Shown piece by piece: positions 32,183 to 40,498 of a stretch of 41,230 nucleotides of DNA. Within the stretch, counting starts at the first letter, position 1. The number at the start of each line of letters is the position of its first letter. Below the pieces are notes generated by a model. That model searched no databases. It saw only the letters and a program-made list of their open reading frames with translations, and was not told the DNA's origin. A program made the position numbers and the translations under genes. The DNA comes from Paeniglutamicibacter antarcticus (GTDB taxonomy: Bacteria; Actinomycetota; Actinomycetes; Actinomycetales; Micrococcaceae). The stretch is from NCBI RefSeq assembly GCF_900010755.1, contig NZ_CZJT01000153.1:1-41230 (forward strand), given 5' to 3'.

Positions 32183-32206
32183 AAATGTGTACTTTTGTAC
32201 ACATTT
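32183..32206. promoter_or_regulatory. 24-bp perfect operator in the divergent conjugation promoter
   Basis: AAATGTGTAC-TTTT-GTACACATTT has exact 10-bp arms. It is flanked by a second, looser dyad (TCAACGC...TTTAA.CC at 32157-32173 against 32226-32242). It lies between the HTH gene (leftward) and the DUF6668-type gene (rightward). Confidence 0.65.
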
Positions 32207-32238
32207 GCGCATTTAGGGAGTTTAAGGCGTTTAAAGCG

Positions 32239-32268
32239 TTGATATTGATTAGCGTCCGTGTTTATGCT
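32239..32268 (+). promoter_or_regulatory. Promoter of the rightward conjugation operon
   Basis: -35 TTGATA (32239-32244) and -10 TATGCT (32263-32268) are 18 bp apart. The message would start near 32275, about 45 nt before the first gene, whose ribosome-binding site TAGGAGA is well placed. Confidence 0.5.
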
Positions 32269-32319
32269 GGGGCTGCAAGAACAGTTTATGGTGGCGATAA
32301 CGCTTAGGAGAGCGGGTCT

Positions 32320-32943
32320 ATGTCTGGCGTGTCTAACCCTTTTGCCCCTACTCAGAGGAAGATACCGCAGGTAGAATCCTTCGACATTCAAGATGACCTC
32401 ATGGGCGATGACCTGGTGGTCACCGGCCCGACACGGCCCGGCTTGTCTCCGACGCTGGAAGCGCCAGCAGAAGCATGGGAAACCCAGAACGTAGGACCCC
32501 TCGAGGGAGTTGCGGTGATGGGCCTCCACGGGGGCGCCGGCGCGACAACCTTGGCCGCACTGCTAGGGGTCGGAGCCACGGACGTTGGACGGGCTTGGCC
32601 CATCTCCCACAACGCCTGGACGGCCAAAGCCTGGCCCATCCCGGTGATCGCAGTGGCACGCAACGACTACACGGGGCTAAGAGCCGCGGACACCTTCGTC
32701 AGGTCATGGGCCACCCAACAACTGACCGGCTCCCACCTTTCGGCACTGGTTCTGATTGATGCTGGCCCAAGGATCAGCGATGCCCGGAAGAAATCAACCA
32801 AACGTCTCCTGCGCATGGTTCCACGAGGTACGCATCTTCCGTGGATGGATTCATGGCTTGATGCCCCACCAGACCCGGCACAGTTGCCTGTGCGCATCAA
32901 ACGCATCATCAAATTACTGAACACTCCAACACCTTCAAAATAG
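32320..32943 (+). CDS. DUF6668-type protein with degenerate P-loop
   Basis: A 207-residue protein. The segment GVAVMGLHGGAGATTLAALLG resembles a ParA-like P-loop, but the catalytic lysine position is Ala (GGAGAT instead of GGxGKT). It is followed by VIAVARNDYTGLRAADTF and ALVLIDAGPRISDARKK, again ParA-like. It is the first gene of the rightward operon. The family, as I recall it, belongs to actinobacterial conjugation loci; the role is unknown and the missing lysine argues against ordinary ATP hydrolysis. Confidence 0.7.
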   Translation: MSGVSNPFAPTQRKIPQVESFDIQDDLMGDDLVVTGPTRPGLSPTLEAPAEAWETQNVGPLEGVAVMGLHGGAGATTLAALLGVGATDVGRAWPISHNAWTAKAWPIPVIAVARNDYTGLRAADTFVRSWATQQLTGSHLSALVLIDAGPRISDARKKSTKRLLRMVPRGTHLPWMDSWLDAPPDPAQLPVRIKRIIKLLNTPTPSK

Positions 32944-32955
32944 AGAGGAAGCACC

Positions 32956-33237
32956 ATGTTTCTCAACATTCTCACCACAGGCATCAGCATTGCCGGAACC
33001 ATCCCCAACCCGACCCCGGAGCAGCCGCCAGGCACCGAAGGATTCACCACGATTCTGAACTGGATCGCCTGGGCCGTCATCATCATGGGCGTTGCCGGAT
33101 TCCTGGCATCTGCCGGATTCCTTGCATTCGCTTCCTTCACCGGGCGAGAGATCAACGGCGTTAAAGGACTGATCATTTCCTTGATCGTCTGCATCCTGGC
33201 CATTAGCGCGGGAACGATTATCAACGTCTTCGTTTAG
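32956..33237 (+). CDS. Small two-helix membrane protein, VirB2/pilin-like
   Basis: A 93-residue protein with a short N-terminal hydrophobic stretch, a Pro-rich exposed loop (IPNPTPEQPPG), and two membrane helices (ILNWIAWAVIIMGVAGFLA; GLIISLIVCILAISAGTII) separated by a polar turn containing GREINGVKG. This layout is that of VirB2/TrbC-type subunits of type IV secretion systems. It has a good ribosome-binding site (AGAGAGGAAG) 12 bp after the preceding stop. Confidence 0.65.
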   Translation: MFLNILTTGISIAGTIPNPTPEQPPGTEGFTTILNWIAWAVIIMGVAGFLASAGFLAFASFTGREINGVKGLIISLIVCILAISAGTIINVFV

Positions 33238-33275
33238 CACTGCGCTCAACCACATTCAGGAAAGGAAGAATCCTC

Positions 33276-33977
33276 ATGGCCGAATCAGACCCATTAGGAA
33301 AAAGCTGGAAGCTGTGGGGTGGCGTCCTGGCATTCATTGCAGTGCTGGTTGTCCTGGGACTCATTTTTGTTCCCCGCAACACCCCAGCACCAGAAGCCGC
33401 ACCCACTACGGCTCCCGCTCCATCCATCCCGGTGGAATCAAGCGAACCATCAACCACGCCCTCTAAGCCGCGCTCGGGTGACTGCCCGGCACTGAGTACG
33501 GATACTTCCTTTCCCAACGACCCTCCAGCGACTGAGTGGAAGCGCCACCCAGCGGGGATGCTTCTCCCTGTCTCAGCAGAGCATGGGCCGGCTAAGCAGG
33601 ACGGCGATTTTTGGCGCTGCTTTAGCCACACACCTACCGGTGCCGTCATGGCAGGGATTGCTCTAACCTTCGATTTCTCCACGGGGGCCATCAAGGACGC
33701 CGCCGCAGATTCTCCTGCCCGCGATAAATTGTTTGCAGAGCAGCAGAGCGCAACCACAAGCCGCGAATTTCCCGCTATCACCGCTTACCGGGTGATGAAC
33801 AGTAGCGATACCCGCGCAGCGATTGAGTACCTAACCAAATACGGCGACAAATATGCAGCCATGCGTACCGACCTGATTTGGGAAAAATCCAAAAATGACT
33901 GGCGCTTGGATTTGAGTGTTACGGAACCTTCCTGGAATCTCGTCAACGATCCAAATTCCTATACAGATTTTAAGTAG
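33276..33977 (+). CDS. Single-pass membrane protein of the conjugation operon
   Basis: A 233-residue protein: one N-terminal membrane helix (GGVLAFIAVLVVLGLIFVP), a Pro/Ser/Thr stalk, then an extracytoplasmic domain containing GDCPALS, AGMLLPVSAEHGP, FWRCFSHTPTGAVMAG and ending WNLVNDPNSYTDFK. Proteins of this form are seen in actinobacterial conjugation loci. Its topology is like VirB8, but I see no sequence proof of that fold. It lies 9 bp before the TrbL-like gene. Confidence 0.65.
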   Translation: MAESDPLGKSWKLWGGVLAFIAVLVVLGLIFVPRNTPAPEAAPTTAPAPSIPVESSEPSTTPSKPRSGDCPALSTDTSFPNDPPATEWKRHPAGMLLPVSAEHGPAKQDGDFWRCFSHTPTGAVMAGIALTFDFSTGAIKDAAADSPARDKLFAEQQSATTSREFPAITAYRVMNSSDTRAAIEYLTKYGDKYAAMRTDLIWEKSKNDWRLDLSVTEPSWNLVNDPNSYTDFK

Positions 33978-33985
33978 GAAATCTC

Positions 33986-35485
33986 ATGGCTGCGGAAAAG
34001 GATTGCTCTTGGATCGATGTTGGATGCAAACTCGGTGAGCTTGCCGACAACGCAATCACAGACTTTGTGAAATCCATCTACGAAGGTGCTGTGGCATTCG
34101 TTGCTCAAGTATCAACATTTTGGATGAATTCACCTAGCCCTGATGTTGCAAATGGGGCAGTCGTAAGCCTTCGCGCAGACATGTCTTGGTATGTGGCCGG
34201 TTTCGCAATCCTCGGATTCCTGATCGGCTTGATCAGACTTCTAACGTCACAAGACGTGAAAGCCAGTCTGATCGGCATAGCAACCCCAATCGCAAATCTC
34301 ATCCTCGCTACAGCCGCCTATGCGACAGGTATTGGACTGCTGCTATCTGCTTCGGATCAGTTCTCCAAGTGGATCGTTGAAAGATCCACCGGCGGGGACG
34401 TTGATCTAACCCAGATGCTCACCGCTAGCTCGGCTCTGCTGTCTAGTCCGGGCACGGCATTCATTTTGTACATTCTGCTGTTGCTCGGCGCCATCATCAA
34501 TCTCCTATTCATGTATTTCCGAGATGTGATGTTCCTGATCCTCTCCGCGTTTATCGTTGCGTTGGCTGCTGCCAGCGGCTCAGAACAAGGCCGCCAAGCT
34601 TGGAGAAAAGCAAACGGCTGGCTAGTCGCACTACTGCTTTTCAAACCAGTTGCAGCGGGCATCTACTCTCTTGGTTTCCGAATGCTCGTCAGCGGTAGCT
34701 CGGAAGAAGGGGAAAATACTTCAATCCCCGAAGCGATGCATTCAACACTGATCGCGTTGCTGATCCTCTTACTTGCGGCCCTGGCGTTGCCAGCGTTGAT
34801 CAAGTTCATTGTTCCTGCTGCCGGTGTCGGCGCTGGTGCATTCTCAGGTGGTGCAGCGCTCGGTGCAGGTGTCACCCTTGCTGCCGGTGCTGCGGTGTTG
34901 GCCACGGGTGGTGCAGGTGCCGTGGCCGGTGGCGCATCCTCTGCGGCCCGTGGCGCGGATGCTGGTGCTTCTGCCGCTTCCAGCGCTGGCGGTTCTACCG
35001 CTGGTGGTGCCAGCCCCAATAGCGGGCCAGGCGCTTCGCCTCCTGGTTCTGGCGGTGGAAACGCTGGTGGAGGAACTGATACCCCATCTGGCTCCACACC
35101 TGGTTCCGGCGGTGGAAGCACTGGTGGAGGAACTGATACCCCATCTGGCTCCACACCTAGTTCCGGCGGTGGAAACACCAGTGGAGGAACTGATACCCCA
35201 TCCGGCTCCACACCTAGTTCCGGCGGTGGAAACACCAGTGGAGGAACTGATACCCCATCCGGCTCCACACCCGGTTCCGGCGGTGGAAACCCTGGTGCAG
35301 GAACTGACGCCCCATCCGACTCCACACCCGGTTCCGGCGGTGGAAACACCAGTGGAGGAACTGATACCCCAGCCGGCGCAAGCAAACCCAAGCGTGAGGC
35401 CGCTGCAACTCAAAAAATGAGTGAACTCAATCATCTGGCTAACGGTGCAAACCCAAGCCGTTTAGTGGAAGAAGGCGATGAATAA
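33986..35485 (+). CDS. TrbL/VirB6-like channel protein with repetitive tail
   Basis: A 499-residue polytopic membrane protein. About six membrane helices lie between residues 70 and 275 (WYVAGFAILGFLIGLIRLL; FILYILLLLGAIINLLFMYF; VMFLILSAFIVALAAASG; LIALLILLLAALALPALIK). A Gly/Ala-rich segment follows and then a Gly/Ser/Thr/Pro tail built of six near-identical 19-residue units. The core matches the TrbL/VirB6 type of inner-membrane channel component. Its stop overlaps the next start (TAATG). Confidence 0.8.
   Translation: MAAEKDCSWIDVGCKLGELADNAITDFVKSIYEGAVAFVAQVSTFWMNSPSPDVANGAVVSLRADMSWYVAGFAILGFLIGLIRLLTSQDVKASLIGIATPIANLILATAAYATGIGLLLSASDQFSKWIVERSTGGDVDLTQMLTASSALLSSPGTAFILYILLLLGAIINLLFMYFRDVMFLILSAFIVALAAASGSEQGRQAWRKANGWLVALLLFKPVAAGIYSLGFRMLVSGSSEEGENTSIPEAMHSTLIALLILLLAALALPALIKFIVPAAGVGAGAFSGGAALGAGVTLAAGAAVLATGGAGAVAGGASSAARGADAGASAASSAGGSTAGGASPNSGPGASPPGSGGGNAGGGTDTPSGSTPGSGGGSTGGGTDTPSGSTPSSGGGNTSGGTDTPSGSTPSSGGGNTSGGTDTPSGSTPGSGGGNPGAGTDAPSDSTPGSGGGNTSGGTDTPAGASKPKREAAATQKMSELNHLANGANPSRLVEEGDE
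35042..35383 (+). repeat. Six tandem 57-bp repeats inside the TrbL-like gene
   Basis: Units begin at 35042, 35099, 35156, 35213, 35270 and 35327 and encode PGSGGGNTSGGTDTPSGST-like 19-mers. Copies 3 and 4 encode identical 19-mers; copies 5 and 6 vary at a few residues. The period is an exact multiple of three, so copy-number change would leave the frame intact. Confidence 0.95.
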
Positions 35486-36996
35486 TGGCTCAAGCAGAGA
35501 TTCGAATTGAACCAAATACCTTCGGAAACTTCACGGTGCCGCGACGTTCAGGCCTGATGGGCCTTTCCCTGGGACATAGCTTTGCCCTGGTTCCCATCAT
35601 CCTCGTCGTCATCATGTTGGCTGCGCGCGGCTGGATTCTCGCCTCGGTCATCGTCGTTGGAGCAACAATCCTCGGGATTGTGCTCCTGAAAATCACCAAA
35701 AAACAAGGCCGTTCCATCTATGGGAGACTCATGCTACGGGCAGCGCAGCGCAGGAAAGTAGCCACCAAAACCCACGTTTACCTCTCCGGCCCAGCAGGGT
35801 TCACCCCCGATGGCCAGGTACGCCTGCCGGGCATGATGGCCAAATCCCAACTCACCGAATCTGTGGACTCCTACGGCAACCCCTTTGGCCTGATCCGGCT
35901 ATCCTCGCGCGGACACCACAACTACTCGGTTGTCCTTGAGTGCTACCCCAACGGCGATAGCTTGATCGATCAGGCTGACGTGGATAACCAGGTGGCACAC
36001 TGGGCCAACTGGCTGACCCAACGCGGACTCGATGAAGGCATTCGCGGTGCATCCGTCACCCTCGAATCTTCTATAGATTCTGGTCTGCGTCTGCAAAAAC
36101 TGCTGGCCGAGAACCACCAAGAGGATGCACCGGATTTTGCCAAGCGTGTGGTGCAGAGAATCGCGGATACCGACAATTCCAATGCCCCTGAACTCGTGGC
36201 CCGCATTTCACTGACCTTTGATGGCCGTCAGGTCGATGGCAAGGGGTCGGATCGTGGAATGGAAGAAATGGCCGAAGAAATCGGCAACAGACTTCCAGGC
36301 ATCGTGTCCGGGTTGGCCAACACTGGCGCTGGCGCAGTTCGTCCATGCAGTGCCCAAACCATCATTGACTTCACCCGCGTTGCTTATGACCCCACCACCG
36401 CTGTTGCGGTGGAGGAAGCCCAAGCAAATGGTGGCACCGGGTTGAGCTGGGAAGATGCTGGCCCGTCCTTCGCCTTGGATGCCTTCGATCACTACCGACA
36501 TGACCGAGCAATCTCCAAGAGCTGGACGATGTATGAAGGCCCGCGAGGTGCCTTCACCTCCAATTCATTGGCTCGCCTCACCGCTCCCAGTCCCGGGGCA
36601 TTACGCAAGCGCGTGACCCTGCTCTACCGACCTATCCCGGCAGATGAAACATCTGCGGTGGTAGAGAACGAGCAAAAAGATGCCATGTTCTCAGGCTCCC
36701 AGCAGCGCGTTTCAGTACGTGCCAGGCAGCGTCTTGCAGCAGCTCACAAGACGGCCCAGGAAGAAGCACTCGGTTCGGGATTGACCCGTTTTGGTTTGAT
36801 CGTGACCATCAGCGTCAAGGATGCCGAAGATCTGCGCCGTTTTGATCGCACCGTTCCCGGCATGGTCAGCCATGCGAAATTGCGAGTGCGTGAAGCACTG
36901 GCAAATCAGGCGGTCACCTTCCAAGCCGGTTTACCTCTGGGCATGGTGCTGCCCGATCATATGTTGCTTCCCGACGAAATCAGGACGTGGTTCTAA
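35485..36996 (+). CDS. SCO6880-type conjugation protein (VirB3/VirB4-N-like)
   Basis: A 503-residue protein of the SCO6880 group. Two close membrane helices (residues ~28-75: SFALVPIILVVIMLAARGW; ILASVIVVGATILGIVLLK) resemble VirB3/PrgI. They are followed by a soluble domain (SYGNPFGLIRLSSRGHHNYSV...; AHWANWLTQRGLDEGIRGAS; VSVRARQRLAAAHKTAQEEA) comparable to the N-terminal domain of VirB4. No Walker motifs are present; those are in the next gene, which begins in a TAATG overlap. Together the two would make a split VirB3-VirB4. Confidence 0.8.
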   Translation: MAQAEIRIEPNTFGNFTVPRRSGLMGLSLGHSFALVPIILVVIMLAARGWILASVIVVGATILGIVLLKITKKQGRSIYGRLMLRAAQRRKVATKTHVYLSGPAGFTPDGQVRLPGMMAKSQLTESVDSYGNPFGLIRLSSRGHHNYSVVLECYPNGDSLIDQADVDNQVAHWANWLTQRGLDEGIRGASVTLESSIDSGLRLQKLLAENHQEDAPDFAKRVVQRIADTDNSNAPELVARISLTFDGRQVDGKGSDRGMEEMAEEIGNRLPGIVSGLANTGAGAVRPCSAQTIIDFTRVAYDPTTAVAVEEAQANGGTGLSWEDAGPSFALDAFDHYRHDRAISKSWTMYEGPRGAFTSNSLARLTAPSPGALRKRVTLLYRPIPADETSAVVENEQKDAMFSGSQQRVSVRARQRLAAAHKTAQEEALGSGLTRFGLIVTISVKDAEDLRRFDRTVPGMVSHAKLRVREALANQAVTFQAGLPLGMVLPDHMLLPDEIRTWF

Positions 36997-38585
36997 TGTC
37001 TCTTGATCAACAAGAACCATTGGTGGCCCCGGATCAGCTCACCCTCACCAAACGTGATGTGGCGCGGCTTGAACGCGCAGCAAAGAAGGCAGCACCCAAG
37101 CCAAAGAAAGCACCAGGGCTTTTATCCCGACTCATGGCCGAAGGCACACAGTCCCGCATGGCCCCCGGCCCCACCGGATGGAATCGCCGCGGTGGTGGCC
37201 CGGTGAACTTCATTGAACCGCCGGTAGAGATCCAGGGCTCCAGTGTCCAAGTGTGTGGGTTCTGGCCCTTCGTCAACGGTGCTGGAATGCCAACCATCGG
37301 TGTTCCCCTGGGCCGCCATCTACTGCGCAATACGTTGGTCACCGCTGACCCGGTGTCATGGTTCTTGAACGGGATCATTTCTAACCCCTCTGCCTTTGTG
37401 CTGGCGCAGCCGGGGTTGGGGAAATCCTCCTTGGTGCACCGTTTGATTGCCGTGCTCTCGGCCTGGGGTGTTGTCCCCATGATCTTGGCTGACTCCCGCC
37501 CTGACTATGTTCCACATATCCGGGCCTTGGGTGGCCAGGTCATTACCTTCTCCCCCGGCCAGGGGCATTTGAACCCTTTGGATCTGGGGCCACTGGTCGC
37601 CAGCCTGGGTGAGATTGAGGATGAAAAGACACGCGATATTGCGGTCAATGAAATGATCAGCCGTCGCCGCTCACTCATGGAAGGCATTGCCTCCATGATG
37701 CTGGGACGTCCGTTGAAGGCTCACGAGTCAACCTGTTTGTCGGTGGCTATCAACACACTAGATCCGGCCCTGCAGAGTCCTCCACTGCTCGGGGATCTGG
37801 TGGACTTCATCCGTTCACGTCCTGAGATTTTGCGGCAGAACGTTTTGGCCTATGACGATGACAAGGAATATGACCAGCGCTTGCAAGCTTTGCTTGACGC
37901 ACTGATCAACCTTGGCCCTTCGGGTGCCTATGGGGATATGTTCGCCAAGCCATCTGATGCACACATCATTCCGGGCGTTCCGGTGGTCTTTGATATTTCC
38001 GGTGTCAATGAGAATGACAGCGTGTTGGTTGCCGCCGTCCAGTCCTTGTGCTGGAATCTTGGCTCAGCCACGGTATCGGCTGAACAGCACTTGGCCAGCG
38101 CGGGCAAGCGCAAGCGCCGCACCTATTTCTTGGTGATGGACGAGCTGTGGCGCATCCTGAGGGCCTCCGATGACATGGTGAACTTCATTGACACCATCAC
38201 CCGTCTGAATCGTGGCCGTGGCATTGGCCAGGTCATGATTACCCACACCATGAATGACCTCAGGCTCAGTAAAGACCACCTGACGGCTACCGCCTGGGGC
38301 TTTGTGGAGCGTTCGGCCATGGTGTTCCTGGGCGGGCTTGCGCCCTCGGAAATGGGCAACCTCGAAGAAGTCTTTGCACTGTCCTTGAAGGAAAAGAGTT
38401 TGATGACCGACTGGACGGGTGAAGCCGTGGTTGATCCAAAAACCAATAAAGCAGATAGCCGCCCCGGTGCCGGGCACTTCATCTTGAAGATTGGTAAGAA
38501 TCCCGGCACTCCCTTTGTCACTAATCTGACTGATCTTGAATTTGGTATCAGCGACACCAATAGTTCATGGGAGATGGTGCGCTAA
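36996..38585 (+). CDS. VirB4-like conjugation ATPase
   Basis: A 529-residue cytoplasmic ATPase. Walker A is QPGLGKSS (residues 138-145), Walker B is FLVMDELW (378-385), and VMITHTMNDLR supplies the motif after it. The HLNPLDLGP and FDISGVNEND segments are typical of VirB4/TraC C-terminal domains. The N-terminal ~130 residues are short for VirB4, consistent with its N-domain being in the preceding SCO6880-type gene. It is coupled on both sides by TAATG overlaps and powers assembly or substrate movement. Confidence 0.9.
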   Translation: MSLDQQEPLVAPDQLTLTKRDVARLERAAKKAAPKPKKAPGLLSRLMAEGTQSRMAPGPTGWNRRGGGPVNFIEPPVEIQGSSVQVCGFWPFVNGAGMPTIGVPLGRHLLRNTLVTADPVSWFLNGIISNPSAFVLAQPGLGKSSLVHRLIAVLSAWGVVPMILADSRPDYVPHIRALGGQVITFSPGQGHLNPLDLGPLVASLGEIEDEKTRDIAVNEMISRRRSLMEGIASMMLGRPLKAHESTCLSVAINTLDPALQSPPLLGDLVDFIRSRPEILRQNVLAYDDDKEYDQRLQALLDALINLGPSGAYGDMFAKPSDAHIIPGVPVVFDISGVNENDSVLVAAVQSLCWNLGSATVSAEQHLASAGKRKRRTYFLVMDELWRILRASDDMVNFIDTITRLNRGRGIGQVMITHTMNDLRLSKDHLTATAWGFVERSAMVFLGGLAPSEMGNLEEVFALSLKEKSLMTDWTGEAVVDPKTNKADSRPGAGHFILKIGKNPGTPFVTNLTDLEFGISDTNSSWEMVR

Positions 38586-40330
38586 TGCTCGGCACAGATC
38601 CACGGTCGGGACGTAAGAACCAGCCAGCCAACGACGAGACACTGTGGATGGTGGGTGGCGGTGTCCTGTCCCTGGTGATTGTGGGGGTGATGCTGTGGAC
38701 ACTGGGCGCGATCATTGATCCGGGCGTTGAACAGGCCTCCAATAACCCGATTCAGCTACTGGTCGATCAGGCCCGCGGATATGTGCCGGTCGGCGGCATG
38801 CAGCTCACGGTGTTTGCCCTGGGTATGTTGTTGCTGCTGGCACTGGCCCTGATGTTGGTGGTGGTGTACCGGCGCAGCAACAAACACCGCTCACGCATCG
38901 ATCACCTAGCCAAGGAAATGGCTCACTCCAAGGACTTTGCAGAGCTGGGGGAAGCTGCCGCCACAGCAGACACCGAACGCTTGGGCGCTGAAAAAGCGGG
39001 CATAGGTGTTCCCCTGGCGGCGTTGGTCAACAGCGGCAAACCGCTCTACGGCTCCTGGGAATGGGTACAAATCTGGTTGATGGGGCCGCGCGCCGGTAAG
39101 ACTACCTGCGTCTGTATCCCGCAGATCCTCGAAACGAACGGCCCTGTCCTGGCCACCTCGAACAAACGCGACATTGTGGACATGACCCGTGGCCCTCGTG
39201 CTCGCGTGGGCACGGTCTGGGTTCACGATGTGCAGGGGATCATCGGAGAAGAAACCACCTGGTGGTGGAATCCGCTGTCTTTCATTCACGATATGGAAAC
39301 CGCCGAAAAACTGGCCGATGTGTTCGTTTCCTCGGCCACCGATGCCGGGGCCAAACAAGATGCCTACTTTGAGTCGGACGGTAAGCGTCTGCTCTCGCAT
39401 CTGATGTTCGCTGCCTGGGTCGGCAAGCGACCGATCACCGATGTTTTCTTGTGGGCACAAGACCCGGAGAACATGACCGCACGCGACACTCTCAAGGCTC
39501 ACAATTACTCGGCATTGGCCAAGGCTTTAGAGCAGATCCAGAAGCTCACGCCCAAGCAGCGTGACGGCGTGTATGGCACGATGCGCCCCTGGGTGAACGT
39601 GCTCTCCTATGAACAGGTCATCCCGTGGGTACGCAACATGGGAATAGCTCGCCCCGAGTTTGACCACAAGGCGTTCGCCAAGTCCACCGATACCTTGTAT
39701 CTGGTATCTAAGGAAGGTGGCGGTTCTGCACGGGCCATCACGGCGGCATTGGTCATGGCGGTGATGACCGAAGCGGAGCGGACAGCGGCCACCCAACCAG
39801 GGGGCCGGCTCAAGACTCCCATGATGGCGGTGCTCGATGAAGCGGCTAACGTGGTGCGCTGGCGCGAGCTGCCAGATGTGTATTCTCACTACGGATCGCG
39901 GGGCATTGTGGTTTCCACGTTCTTCCAGTCCTACAGCCAGGGCGTTGAAGCATACGGCGAAAAGGGCATGAATAAGCTCTGGGGTGCAGCCAATATCCGT
40001 GTGGCCGGTTCTGGTTTGTCAGATGACAAGTTCTTGCCGTTCCTCTCCCAGCTCATTGGCGATAGGGATGTGCTCAAACGCTCTAGCAGCACGAGCAATA
40101 AAAGTGGCCGGTCAGTGTCGAGTTCAGTGCAACGAGAAAAAATTATGGACGTCTCAGACCTTGCGGCACTGCCCAGGGGCCGGGCGATCCTCACCAGCTC
40201 AGGTATGCCCTCGGGCCTGATCGAACTCAAACACTTCTCCACTAAGCCATATGCCCAGGACGTAGAGGGTTCGAAAGCCTATTACGAAGGTGTGGCGGTT
40301 GAAAAAGGGTTGGTCATAGACGAGAACTAA
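38585..40330 (+). CDS. VirD4/TraG-type coupling protein
   Basis: A 581-residue type IV coupling protein. Two N-terminal membrane helices (~22-45 and ~74-95) precede a RecA-like motor with Walker A MGPRAGKTT (166-174), Walker B VLDEAANV near 418, and the C-terminal TraM-recognition-like region (YSHYGSRGIVVSTFFQSYSQ; KLWGAANIRVAGSGL). It would bring the relaxase-DNA complex to the channel. It is the last gene of the rightward operon. Confidence 0.93.
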   Translation: MLGTDPRSGRKNQPANDETLWMVGGGVLSLVIVGVMLWTLGAIIDPGVEQASNNPIQLLVDQARGYVPVGGMQLTVFALGMLLLLALALMLVVVYRRSNKHRSRIDHLAKEMAHSKDFAELGEAAATADTERLGAEKAGIGVPLAALVNSGKPLYGSWEWVQIWLMGPRAGKTTCVCIPQILETNGPVLATSNKRDIVDMTRGPRARVGTVWVHDVQGIIGEETTWWWNPLSFIHDMETAEKLADVFVSSATDAGAKQDAYFESDGKRLLSHLMFAAWVGKRPITDVFLWAQDPENMTARDTLKAHNYSALAKALEQIQKLTPKQRDGVYGTMRPWVNVLSYEQVIPWVRNMGIARPEFDHKAFAKSTDTLYLVSKEGGGSARAITAALVMAVMTEAERTAATQPGGRLKTPMMAVLDEAANVVRWRELPDVYSHYGSRGIVVSTFFQSYSQGVEAYGEKGMNKLWGAANIRVAGSGLSDDKFLPFLSQLIGDRDVLKRSSSTSNKSGRSVSSSVQREKIMDVSDLAALPRGRAILTSSGMPSGLIELKHFSTKPYAQDVEGSKAYYEGVAVEKGLVIDEN

Positions 40331-40498
40331 AGGTGCGGACATAGATGTGGGAGGTTGTGGCTTTCAATGCTAAATGTCGCGTTTTTTGCAGAGCTATATG
40401 TCGCAACTAGTTGAGGGGGCTTGCTGTGGCTGCTGGTAGACGACTGCACTGAGCACAGTCCAAAGTCCTCTGCACTGCACCAAAGGCTGAACGCTGAC
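40331..40498. other. Intergenic junction with possible transposon-end traces
   Basis: ATGTCGC occurs at 40374 and 40398, and AGACGACTGCACTGA at 40437-40451. The latter resembles, from memory, the inner part of Tn402/Tn5053-type terminal repeats. No gene is present. The trace lies directly beside the resolvase gene, so an old insertion end is plausible but unproven. Confidence 0.25.

Noticed and set aside
31861..32529. 222-aa form of the HTH protein
   Set aside because: The upstream 137 residues cross the divergent promoter and run antisense to the DUF6668-type gene; the ATG at 32118 has a good ribosome-binding site.
35042..35383. CRISPR-like array
   Set aside because: The repeats are directly adjacent coding units with no spacers, so this is a coding minisatellite. 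No cas genes are present.
34663..35391. 242-aa minus-strand Pro-rich ORF
   Set aside because: Mirror of the repetitive tail of the TrbL-like gene; repeats stay open in several frames because the unit is a multiple of three.
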